Shown in pieces: positions 22,386 to 28,789 of a stretch of 28,789 nt of DNA (positions are counted from its first letter, which is position 1; each line of letters starts with the position of its first letter). A program made the position numbers and the translations under genes. The stretch covers positions 1 through 28,789 of the IMG/VR virus record IMGVR_UViG_3300020195_000129; one strand, written 5' to 3'. The notes below the pieces were generated by a model that did not search any database, was not told where the DNA came from, and saw only the letters and a list, made by a program, of their open reading frames with translations. This DNA is from a virus.

Positions 22386-24193
22386 CGGTTCCCCTTTTCC
22401 AAAAATGCGAGCCACAGCGGTTGGTTGTGAATTGTTAGATTACGTCGTGCACCGCTAGCAACAAGCACTGGCGGTTTCCCCGTAGAATCCCACAGCTTCA
22501 CCTTGTCAAACATGCCTTGTTTAACTGCCTCTGGAAACACGCGACTAACGGCCGCGTGCATCTCACGCATAGCTGTCGGGGGAACAACACGACCGAAGCT
22601 CGCTGAATTCGGGTTTAAGGTCCTGCCATCGGCGCGTTGCTGCGCTACCTCAACGGAGGTCGTAACATAGATTGCATCGACCTTATGACCCTTGGAGCGC
22701 AATACAGCAATCTTTCCACCAAGCTTCTCAACCGTCGAATCGCCGGTCCCATCAAGCACTAAGTTTCGGCTAGTGGACGCTGAGCGCATGATAAGCTTCG
22801 CGGAAATATCGCTAGCTTCCTCATGCGTCATCGCAGTTAGCGGGGGTCTCTTGCCGTTGGCATCGGGCGCATATTCAGGCAGGTCGTTGCGGAGATCATC
22901 AACGTTGATCTGAACCGTATTTTCTTTGCCGATGTTTTCTTGCGCGACTAACGTGCTCTTGCCAACACCAGGCGCGCCGCCGAGAATGACTGCAAGCGGT
23001 TCATCAACTGGCGTCGTTCCGCGGAGGGCCTTTGCGATAATTTCCTCGTGAAGCAATTTACGTTCAGGCGTGTAGTTGCCCTTCCCGTCGGAAAACCTCT
23101 CGCGGGTATCGCGGCCATGCTCGAACATCGGCGTGTAGGCTGAGACAGGCTTGCCGATCCAGGCATTACTGTTGCGACTGCTCCCACCAGGATTCCCCTC
23201 GCCGCCCTCACCGCCTGAGTGCCCGAAGTTCCCTGAGCCAGGACCGCCTGCGGCCCGCAGGCGCCCTCGCAGCAGGCCCCGGCCCACCCCCGCGCCAGCC
23301 CGCGCAATGCGCGCCAGCGTGCCCGGCAGCACGCCCAGCAGCGCAGCCTCAACAACAGCGGGGACAACGCTCATGATTTCTTCAATCTCGTCAAGCGTCG
23401 TCGCATGCTGAAGCTTGTCATGCACCTCGCGGCGACCGAGGGCGAACGCATAGCGCACCGCCACTTCTAGGTCAGCCTCGTAGCGGTCAGCGACGGCGTG
23501 TAGCGCGGCCTGGGCGTTGTTTGCGGAGGCGGCCGCTCGAAACTCCTCATCATCAGGATCATCGTCAAGCTCATCGACCTCACGGGCGCCGCCTAACGAT
23601 CTCGTAACGTCTCGGCCCGAGAGTTTGGTAAGTAGTTCCCAGTCACCCTGTCGCTCAATCGTAGCCCCGTGGCGTTTGAACGAGTCCCACATTTTTTGCG
23701 CCGCGGGTTGACGAAACCAAGTATGGCTAGAAATACCCTTATAGCCGAGTTTTTGTAGGTGGACAAGCGCAGCTTCGTACAATTTAACGGCTTCGCCCCT
23801 GCCTTTATCCCGAACACCAACTAGTGAGACGCTGCCATACCCCGGGGGAGGCGTAAATTGTCCGACACGCTCGCCACTTAGCCACTTAGTTCGAACGAGC
23901 ATAGAACCACGACCATCGGGCAAGACGAAGTCGTAATCATCACCATATTCTGTGCTATGCGTCACAGTTACGCCGTGAGGTAAATCTGTTGACGAACCGC
24001 TTCCGCCCACCTCACCCGGCCTGCCCGCATGCCCGAAGTTCCCTGAGCCGGGACCACCTGCCGCTCGAAACTCCTCATCCTCAGGATCATCGTCAAGCTC
24101 ATCGACCTCACGCCACGGGCGCACAGGGCCGACATACTCCACCGTTTCGATGAAGTCAGTCATGAGCGCGTCGAGGTCTTCTATTTTTTCCAT
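22382..24193 (-). CDS. Composite head protein: MuF N-terminal part, GNAT-like domain and zeta-toxin-like kinase, with two Gly-rich modules
   Basis: The 603-residue protein is a mosaic. Residues 1-45 end in REVDELDDDPEDEEF. A Gly-rich module (46-65) is followed by a GNAT-like domain to about 205 (SVSLVGVRDKGRGEAVKLYE, LQKLGYKGISSHTWF). A second copy of REVDELDDDPDDEEF then leads to helices (ALHAVADRYEADLEVAVRYA, GTLARIARAGAGVGRG) like the N-terminal part of MuF minor head proteins. A second module near 316-339 precedes a zeta-toxin-type kinase: GGAPGVGKST (Walker A, near 402-411) and INVDDLRNDLPEY with the catalytic-type Asp and Arg. Zeta kinases phosphorylate UDP-GlcNAc; here the substrate is unknown. 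ATG 24193 is preferred to GTG 24202; both overlap the upstream gene. The domain calls are good; the composite nature is striking. Confidence 0.78.
   Translation of the reverse strand: MEKIEDLDALMTDFIETVEYVGPVRPWREVDELDDDPEDEEFRAAGGPGSGNFGHAGRPGEVGGSGSSTDLPHGVTVTHSTEYGDDYDFVLPDGRGSMLVRTKWLSGERVGQFTPPPGYGSVSLVGVRDKGRGEAVKLYEAALVHLQKLGYKGISSHTWFRQPAAQKMWDSFKRHGATIERQGDWELLTKLSGRDVTRSLGGAREVDELDDDPDDEEFRAAASANNAQAALHAVADRYEADLEVAVRYAFALGRREVHDKLQHATTLDEIEEIMSVVPAVVEAALLGVLPGTLARIARAGAGVGRGLLRGRLRAAGGPGSGNFGHSGGEGGEGNPGGSSRNSNAWIGKPVSAYTPMFEHGRDTRERFSDGKGNYTPERKLLHEEIIAKALRGTTPVDEPLAVILGGAPGVGKSTLVAQENIGKENTVQINVDDLRNDLPEYAPDANGKRPPLTAMTHEEASDISAKLIMRSASTSRNLVLDGTGDSTVEKLGGKIAVLRSKGHKVDAIYVTTSVEVAQQRADGRTLNPNSASFGRVVPPTAMREMHAAVSRVFPEAVKQGMFDKVKLWDSTGKPPVLVASGARRNLTIHNQPLWLAFLEKGNR
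23177..23248 (-). repeat. Gly-rich module copy 3 (before zeta-like kinase)
   Basis: This 24-residue copy (GGPGSGNFGHSGGEGG, then EGNPGGSS) directly follows the MuF-like helices (GRLRAA) and precedes the kinase domain. It has the 17-base core shared by copies 4, 5 and 6. Confidence 0.92.
23532..23584. repeat. 53-bp direct repeat, copy A (inner side of the GNAT cassette)
   Basis: Matches 24060-24112 with a single mismatch and is offset from it by 528 bases, exactly 176 codons. It encodes REVDELDDDPDDEEFRAA. Together the copies bracket the first module and the GNAT-like domain, in frame. Confidence 0.93.
23999..24058 (-). repeat. Gly-rich module copy 2 (RPGEV variant, before GNAT-like domain)
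   Basis: This 20-residue copy reads GGPGSGNFGHAGRPGEVGGS and differs from the others after GNFGH. At DNA level it shares CCCGAAGTT but has CCGCAT instead of CTGAGT in front of it. Confidence 0.9.
24060..24112. repeat. 53-bp direct repeat, copy B (outer side of the GNAT cassette)
   Basis: Partner of 23532-23584. It encodes REVDELDDDPEDEEFRAA and runs straight into the module. Similarity stops sharply at both ends, as expected for a duplication made when the intervening segment was gained. Confidence 0.93.
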
Positions 24194-25161
24194 TTGCCCC
24201 ACGCAGCAGGATCGATGTAAGACTTGATGGCGACTTCAGGTGTGTTGCCGAGATGCTTTGAAACAGCGGTCGAGATTCGCTTGCGCTCCCCTTTGTAGGC
24301 TTCCTCTGTTTTCGGCTTCTGCGTTCTCGTGATGAGGCTCAGTGCTTTGGCGGTGCCGTGATAGGTGCGGAAGTCTTTGGGTATGAACGAGGGGTCGGCA
24401 ATCGTCTTCATGTAGCGCCCTGCTCTACCGTCGCTCGTGTCAAACAACGTCCCCGGGGATGCAAGGCGCGGAGTGAGAATTTTCGCCAGACGGGCATCGT
24501 CAACCGTTTTATCGATCTCGACGCCCTTCTTTCCGACGAAGGAAAATGTGACACGTGAGCCACTGATGCTAACATGCTCGCTTTTCAGCGTGCTTGCGCC
24601 GAACGCCTCGACGTCGCCGCCCCGGTCCCGCTTGGCCCCGGGCCTGAAACCGGTCCGGTCTATCAAGTATAGCACAGATGCGTCCTCGCGGGTCGCTAAA
24701 TTTTCTGAATCGAGGTCCCTTATGATGGACTTGCGGATGGCCGGCAGCTTATTTGAGAATTCTCTGACCCGAGCAAACTTTACGGCGGCATTCTTGTCCG
24801 TCTGCGCGGGGTTCATCTTCGGCTGCGTGCGCCCCTTCTCGTCGACGCCTGTGCCAAAGTAGGGCGCGTCAGGATCGTCGGAGATCATGACATCCGTCCA
24901 TGCAGGCGGGAAGCCTAGCTCTTTCATGCGCGCTGCGTCGGCCTTTGTTGCCGGACGCAGGTTTGACTGGTCCTTCAGCGTGGGACCCTTTGGTGAGCGC
25001 TGGCTCTTTGGGTTGCCGAACGCGTCAGGAGCGCTGCCGCCTGGGTTGCCCTTGCCGCCCTCACCGCCCGCATGGCCGAAGTTCCCTGAGCCTTTGCCGC
25101 CGAGCAGCAACAGCGCGAACAGCCGCGCACCAACCGCAGGGATCTTCAAAACGTCAAGCAC
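24181..25161 (-). CDS. Gly-rich module + type IB DNA topoisomerase
   Basis: This 326-residue protein starts at GTG 25161, overlapping the previous stop by eight bases; an in-frame TTG at 25206 is a weaker option. The module lies at residues 21-43. The rest matches bacterial/viral topoisomerase IB: PPAWTDVMISDDPDAPYFGT, DEKGRTQPKMNP, FSNKLPAIRKSIIRDL, then RTGFRPGAKRDR with catalytic-type Arg173, the FVGKKG turn with Lys211, KDFRTYHGT with Arg265, and LGNTPEVAIKSYIDP with the nucleophile Tyr315. All catalytic positions appear present, so it should relax supercoils by nicking one strand. Topoisomerase IB is uncommon in phages, and its place in a structural operon is odd. A role in packaging or in DNA release after injection is possible. 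Confidence 0.87.
   Translation of the reverse strand: MLDVLKIPAVGARLFALLLLGGKGSGNFGHAGGEGGKGNPGGSAPDAFGNPKSQRSPKGPTLKDQSNLRPATKADAARMKELGFPPAWTDVMISDDPDAPYFGTGVDEKGRTQPKMNPAQTDKNAAVKFARVREFSNKLPAIRKSIIRDLDSENLATREDASVLYLIDRTGFRPGAKRDRGGDVEAFGASTLKSEHVSISGSRVTFSFVGKKGVEIDKTVDDARLAKILTPRLASPGTLFDTSDGRAGRYMKTIADPSFIPKDFRTYHGTAKALSLITRTQKPKTEEAYKGERKRISTAVSKHLGNTPEVAIKSYIDPAAWGKWKK
25033..25101 (-). repeat. Gly-rich module copy 1 (before topoisomerase IB)
   Basis: This 23-residue copy (GGKGSGNFGHAGGEGGKG, then NPGGS) lies near the N-terminus after a short hydrophobic segment (ARLFALLLL). It mixes features of the two variants: HAG like copy 2, GEGG..NPGGS like the rest. Confidence 0.9.
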
Positions 25162-25501
25162 GGTAGACCCCGATCTCGTCAGGTGCGCCGTTCGGAAAGA
25201 ACACAACCTTGCCTGCGATATCCGTCACCTGCCAGTGCGTGCGGTAGGTATGCACAGCGCCGTAAACGCTCGCAGGAAAGACGAAGTCGCTGGCCGCTGG
25301 TGTGTAGAAAACCTGCCCTGGGTAGAGCGCTTGATCGCGCACGTCGACCGTGCCCGTCGGCACCACGACAGCACCGAGAGCATTGCGCAGCTTTAGCACG
25401 ACCGTCATTCCCACCAATGTAGTTGGCACCCCATCGATACGGAGCGTGAAGGGTCCGAGGGGTCCGGTCCATCCCTCAACGATTGACAACAGCATGGTCA
25501 T
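25154..25501 (-). CDS. Small beta-rich structural protein (possible BppU-like domain)
   Basis: This 115-residue protein has a run of predicted strands: GWTGPLGPFTLRIDGVP, TTLVGMTVVLKLRN, VVVPTGTVDV, then GQVFYTPAASDFV, YRTHWQVTDIAGKVVFFPNG. The pattern resembles the small beta-sandwich found in phage adaptor or BppU N-terminal-like proteins, where a modifier of a linear gradient or limit is displayed at the virion surface. ATG 25501 is in an ATGA overlap with the repeat protein gene, which suggests they act together. A virion role is likely; the specific one is not known. Confidence 0.65.
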   Translation of the reverse strand: MTMLLSIVEGWTGPLGPFTLRIDGVPTTLVGMTVVLKLRNALGAVVVPTGTVDVRDQALYPGQVFYTPAASDFVFPASVYGAVHTYRTHWQVTDIAGKVVFFPNGAPDEIGVYRA

Positions 25502-27474
25502 CCCTCGAAAGTCGTTGATCTAATGGGCTCAGTAAACGCCTGCGTGTAATCAGGCATCTCAGAGATTTGCGAGCGCTGGGGCTCACTTGTGGTCTGCGTG
25601 GTCAGCAAGATGTTTGAGGGAAAAGCCCCCTCGAACAATACCTCGGGCGCAAAGACCTGCGCAGCTGATGCAGCAAACCCGGTATACAGCGCGTTGCCCG
25701 CCGGCAGCACGACAGGCGCAAAGACTTGCGCACTGCCTGCAACCGTGCCAGCGGTAATCGTGAACGTGAGCGAAGGCGCGTGGACGATAGAGCCAGCAGC
25801 AATCGTCGGTGCACTGAGGGAAAAGCCGAGCGTTGGCGTCGTGACTGTCGCGGTGCTGACAATAAACGGCGACGCGATTGAAACCGCCCCGGCGCTCAGC
25901 AGTGGCGCATAGAGCGAAGAGGTTCCCGGAACCGTTGCGCCCTCAAGCGTGACAGCGCCCGCCGAGATCAAGGGCACCGATAGCGTTGCTTCAGAGGCGA
26001 TAAACTCTGTGCTAACGGCGTTAGACCCAAGCACTAACGGGGCGTAGACGGACGCAGTTGAGGCGAGCGTCGAGGTCGTGATCGTCCGCGCTACAGAGGG
26101 TGCGTAGACGTTCTCAGTCGAGGCGAGCGTCGAGGTCGTGATCGTCCGCGCTACAGAGGGTGCGTAGACGTTCTCAGTCGAGGCGAGCGTCGAGGTCGTG
26201 ATCGTCCGCGCTACAGAGGGTGCGTAGACGGATGATCCGCCCACAACAGTTGCGCCTATAAGCGTAACAGGACCGGCCGCAATCTCGGGTGTAAAGAGTG
26301 TTACAACGCTCGGCAGATGCGCGGTTGAGAGATTATTTCCAGCTGGCGCGACTACCCCAGCAAAGACGCTTGAGCCAGAAGAAATAACAGGGGGCGAGAT
26401 CGTAACCGCGCCCGCTTCAACGCCCGGCCCGTACACGCTCGTGTTGCTTGCGAGAGATGCAAGGCTAATGTTCAGCGCAAGCGAGGGGGCAAAGACACTA
26501 GACGTCGACCCGAGTGTTGCAGTTATCGCGCTAAGCGTTACACTCGGCGTAAACGTCGCGCTGCCCGCAGCAATCGTGGGTAGGTTAATTACAAAGGCTT
26601 GCGTAGGCGCAAACGTCTGCGCAGTCGATGCAATCGTCTCGGTCGTAACGTTGAGACGTAATGCGGGCGGAAATAAGGACGCGCCGCTCGTGACCCCAAC
26701 AAGCGACACGCCCTGTGCCCCGACTTCAGGGGCAAAGAGAGCAGCGACCGACGCAATGCTCGGCGCAGCGATAGTGCGCGCAACCGAAGGGGTAAAGACC
26801 GTCGAGCCGCTTGAGATGAATGCTGGGTTAAGCCCGCTGGCAGAGACAACCTCAGGCGCGTAGACCGCAGATGTCGCACCTATTAACGGGGTCGTCAGCG
26901 TAACCACGCCTGCCCCTACCGTTGGTGCGTAGACTACAGCGCCAGTGGAGACCGTCGCAGTAACGGCGTTAAGCGCAGCCGCAGGCGCAAAGACCTGTGA
27001 TGCTCCGGCAACCGTCGGAGTCGTGATAGCGAACGTAACGGCCGGAGCGGTAAGCGATACACCCGAAGTAATCGTTGCGGTCGTGACGTTTAGCGCAAGC
27101 GAGGGTGCGTAGCTAAGCGCGCTGCTCGCAATCGTGCTTGTCGTGACCCTGTGCTCTAACGTCGGCGCGTTGACGCTTGCGGACGAGGCAATCGTTGGTG
27201 CTGCAACGCTGAGCGATGCTGTCGGCGCGAATACCTGCGAGCCGGGCGCAACTGTTGCCGTCGTAACACTGAGCGCAACATGCGGCGCGAAAACCTGCGA
27301 GCCAGATGAGATCGTTGATGCGTTGAGACTGTTCCCGGAGAGCGCAACAGCAGCAAGAAGGACGAAATGTGCTGCCCGCTGGCGTCTCGACCGCGCCTCT
27401 CCAGACACAGGAACAGCCGCTGTTGGCGGTGTTGTGCCGAAGGGCTCAGTTCCGAATGGAAACGATCCAAACAT
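25498..27474 (-). CDS. Repeat-rich virion surface protein (about 27 repeats of 20-23 residues)
   Basis: The 658-residue protein has a short N-terminus (MFGSFPFGTEPFGTTPP), a basic stretch, then about 27 imperfect repeats with the pattern IASxAxVFAPxVxxxVTTxT. The repeats run from about residue 55 to 625. Their Ala/Ser/Thr/Val make-up and fixed length suggest a beta-solenoid or string of small strands, as in fibrous appendages. Three units near the middle are almost identical in DNA (60-bp period), pointing to recent expansion. The C-terminus (ILLTTQTTSEPQRSQISEM, then ending TTFEG) is distinct. ATG 27474 follows the upstream stop by six bases. It is probably an elongated head fibre or appendage, but no family name can be given. 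Confidence 0.75.
   Translation of the reverse strand: MFGSFPFGTEPFGTTPPTAAVPVSGEARSRRQRAAHFVLLAAVALSGNSLNASTISSGSQVFAPHVALSVTTATVAPGSQVFAPTASLSVAAPTIASSASVNAPTLEHRVTTSTIASSALSYAPSLALNVTTATITSGVSLTAPAVTFAITTPTVAGASQVFAPAAALNAVTATVSTGAVVYAPTVGAGVVTLTTPLIGATSAVYAPEVVSASGLNPAFISSGSTVFTPSVARTIAAPSIASVAALFAPEVGAQGVSLVGVTSGASLFPPALRLNVTTETIASTAQTFAPTQAFVINLPTIAAGSATFTPSVTLSAITATLGSTSSVFAPSLALNISLASLASNTSVYGPGVEAGAVTISPPVISSGSSVFAGVVAPAGNNLSTAHLPSVVTLFTPEIAAGPVTLIGATVVGGSSVYAPSVARTITTSTLASTENVYAPSVARTITTSTLASTENVYAPSVARTITTSTLASTASVYAPLVLGSNAVSTEFIASEATLSVPLISAGAVTLEGATVPGTSSLYAPLLSAGAVSIASPFIVSTATVTTPTLGFSLSAPTIAAGSIVHAPSLTFTITAGTVAGSAQVFAPVVLPAGNALYTGFAASAAQVFAPEVLFEGAFPSNILLTTQTTSEPQRSQISEMPDYTQAFTEPIRSTTFEG
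26041..26220. repeat. Three tandem 60-bp repeats within the repeat protein gene
   Basis: Copies at 26101-26160 and 26161-26220 are identical over all 60 bases. The copy at 26041-26100 differs only in the first 20 bases. Each equals one 20-residue unit (VYAPSVARTITTSTLASTEN), so number changes keep the frame. Confidence 0.97.
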
Positions 27475-27480
27475 GATGTC

Positions 27481-28662
27481 TTAGCGATCCGACTCGGTGT
27501 AGACGCTGGCGATCCCGATGGCCGACGTGGTCACGGTGACATTCGCCGTCCCGTTGCTCATCGCACACTGTGGCCCCATGAACACCGTGTTCACTGGCAG
27601 CGTCGTGCTGGTGCTCCCGGTGTAGGACACGTTGTTCACGATGTCGTCTAGCCGCCAGTTGATCGTGCTCCCGTTCGGCGCAGCGAACATATAGAAATCA
27701 TAGCTATTGCCCGCCACAATGGCATTCGCGAGCGTGATCGACTGCTTCGTGGTCGTCGCCGCATTGCGGGTGACAAAGTTGAACGCGCCCGCGCCGCTGC
27801 TCGGGTCGGTGGTGTCGTGCCACAGACCGCAGGTATTGTTCAGCACCGTATCGCTCGCGACCACGTAGGCGGCTGCCGACGCCGTTAGCCCAGCGAAGAT
27901 CCGCACCGTGGCTGCCGGATAGAGTTCGACGATGAACCGGGCCGCGTAGAAAAAGCCGCCAAGGCCCGCCGCGTTGCCGAGCCAGTAGTTCAGACTGTCA
28001 GCCGCCGCCGCCCTGATGCCGAGGGACTGGTTCGTCGTCGTGACGACGTTCGCATAGCGCGTGCGGCGCATCTGGTTCGAGATGGCCGGGGCGGTTGTGG
28101 CTGGCGTCGGGTGCGACACGGTGCCGCCAGAGTTCCAGATCGGCCCGAGGCCCGTGCCTGACCCCGTACCCGTGGTGCCCGTTGAGGGCACATAGGTCAG
28201 AATGCGGTTTTGGAAAATCGCCGTCTGCAAGCAGGTGTCAATGCCGCTCGGTCCGATGATCTTCGGCAACACGCGCCCGCCGACCAAGAACGAGTAGAGC
28301 GTGAGCGAGTCCGCCGCAGGGGTCGCTGGGTTGGCCGACTCCGCGACGAGGTTCAACATCCGGCCTGCGGCCTGGGCGATGAACACATCTTTTGTGCCCG
28401 CCGAGAAGTTTACCAGCGCATCCGCGTTCGAGGATTTCAACACCGTCGTGCGCGCCAAGGCTGGCGTGGCTGACACGTAGGTGCCGAGGCCGATCTCCCA
28501 CTCTGACCCGGTTTGTCCGACGATGGCGTAGTACGTCGTGTCGTTATTCGCCAGCGCCGATGAGAACGCCCGGAACGCCGCAACCGCCCCAGCCAGGGTC
28601 ACGTTCCCCGTGCCGGTCGTCGTGGTCGTCTCCTTGATGCGGTCTGCAACAATATGGGCCAT
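27481..28662 (-). CDS. Virion appendage protein with common phage N-terminal adaptor domain
   Basis: Residues 1-105 of this 393-residue protein are a widespread phage structural domain: DRIKETTTTTGTGNVTLAGA, then NDTTYYAIVGQTGSEWEIGL and FSAGTKDVFIAQAAGRM. In many phages this domain begins fibre or appendage proteins. The rest is Gly/Thr/Ser/Asn-rich and beta-type (STGTTGTGSGTGLGPIWNSG; NSYDFYMFAAPNGSTINWRL), as in receptor-contacting or head-fibre domains. ATG 28662 has GGAG seven bases upstream. It lies before the head genes instead of with the tail fibre at the far end of the operon, which hints at a capsid or neck attachment. Exact location on the virion is unknown. Confidence 0.8.
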   Translation of the reverse strand: MAHIVADRIKETTTTTGTGNVTLAGAVAAFRAFSSALANNDTTYYAIVGQTGSEWEIGLGTYVSATPALARTTVLKSSNADALVNFSAGTKDVFIAQAAGRMLNLVAESANPATPAADSLTLYSFLVGGRVLPKIIGPSGIDTCLQTAIFQNRILTYVPSTGTTGTGSGTGLGPIWNSGGTVSHPTPATTAPAISNQMRRTRYANVVTTTNQSLGIRAAAADSLNYWLGNAAGLGGFFYAARFIVELYPAATVRIFAGLTASAAAYVVASDTVLNNTCGLWHDTTDPSSGAGAFNFVTRNAATTTKQSITLANAIVAGNSYDFYMFAAPNGSTINWRLDDIVNNVSYTGSTSTTLPVNTVFMGPQCAMSNGTANVTVTTSAIGIASVYTESDR

Positions 28663-28664
28663 CG

Positions 28665-28789
28665 CTATGCTCCGTTCACGATGGTGAACACATCACCGAC
28701 AGCCGGTGCGGCCGGGAGGGCCTCGCACGTCACCGTGTCCGTGGTGAAATTGAAGGCGGTGATCTTCTTGGTCGCGCTGGCACAGGTGC
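28665..28789 (-). CDS. Partial structural protein, C-terminal end
   Basis: The open frame enters from the right edge and ends in TAG at 28665-28667, three bases before the next gene's ATG. The visible 40 residues (ITAFNFTTDTVTCEALP, then AAPAVGDVFTIVNGA) match the usual beta-type ending of phage structural proteins with a PAxGDxFTI motif. The rest lies outside the window. Confidence 0.7.
   Translation of the reverse strand, partial: TCASATKKITAFNFTTDTVTCEALPAAPAVGDVFTIVNGA

Noticed and set aside
20495-24193. Simple frameshift or sequencing error splitting one MuF gene
   Set aside because: The two halves are separated by about 2 kb holding coherent separate domains with their own starts, so a single-base error cannot explain it.
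25162-25206. TTG start for the topoisomerase gene
   Set aside because: It would overlap the preceding gene by 53 bases with shadow-like residues; GTG 25161 fits the tight overlaps seen elsewhere. Not fully excluded.
26041-26220. CRISPR array
   Set aside because: Repeats are back to back with no unique spacers and are an exact multiple of codons within one protein gene.

Overview
The window is the late (structural and lysis) region of a tailed double-stranded DNA phage or prophage with a siphovirus-type tail. The evidence is an HK97/encapsulin-like capsid gene, a tail tube protein, a G/GT frameshift pair, a 1325-residue tape measure protein, no visible sheath or contraction genes, and a lysozyme-type endolysin. 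Nearly everything is on the minus strand, in one run from the right edge down to base 620. Most junctions are ATGA/GTGA/TAATG overlaps, and many starts have strong Shine-Dalgarno sequences. The R21-like endolysin and a candidate spanin suggest a Gram-negative host; the genus cannot be told. Portal, terminase, holin, integrase and repressor are not in the window.

Layout, in the direction of transcription (right to left). (1) 28789-25154: surface or appendage proteins, including a 658-residue protein built of about 27 repeats of roughly 20 residues. (2) 25161-20495: an unusual accessory head region. Five proteins here and at the next gene carry a near-identical glycine-rich module, GSGNFGH(S/A)G..., in front of different domains: topoisomerase IB, a GNAT-like domain, a zeta-toxin-like kinase, a papain-like C/H/D protein, and an ADP-ribosyltransferase-like domain joined to the C-terminal half of a MuF (SPP1 gp7-like) minor head protein. 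The N-terminal half of the MuF protein seems to lie in the zeta-kinase gene, so an ancestral minor head gene looks broken up by cassettes. One cassette is bounded by a 53-bp direct repeat. (3) 20498-15946: DUF2213-type protease fused to scaffold (also carrying the module), decoration protein, major capsid protein, a small basic protein and head-tail connectors. (4) 15949-12868: a methyltransferase and two glycosyltransferases placed inside the structural operon. (5) 12878-4220: tail completion and terminator proteins, tail tube, G/GT chaperones with a -1 slippery site, a GIY-YIG homing endonuclease, tape measure and tail hub. (6) 4248-620: a tail fibre with an apparent signal peptide, a spanin-like protein and the endolysin. 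At the left edge two plus-strand genes converge on the endolysin, with overlapping 3' ends.

The most interesting feature is region 2. A plausible reading is a set of interchangeable effector cassettes built around a shared module in minor head proteins, perhaps for packaging in the capsid and delivery with the DNA. The module, the domains and the flanking repeat are seen in the sequence. Packaging and delivery are inference.
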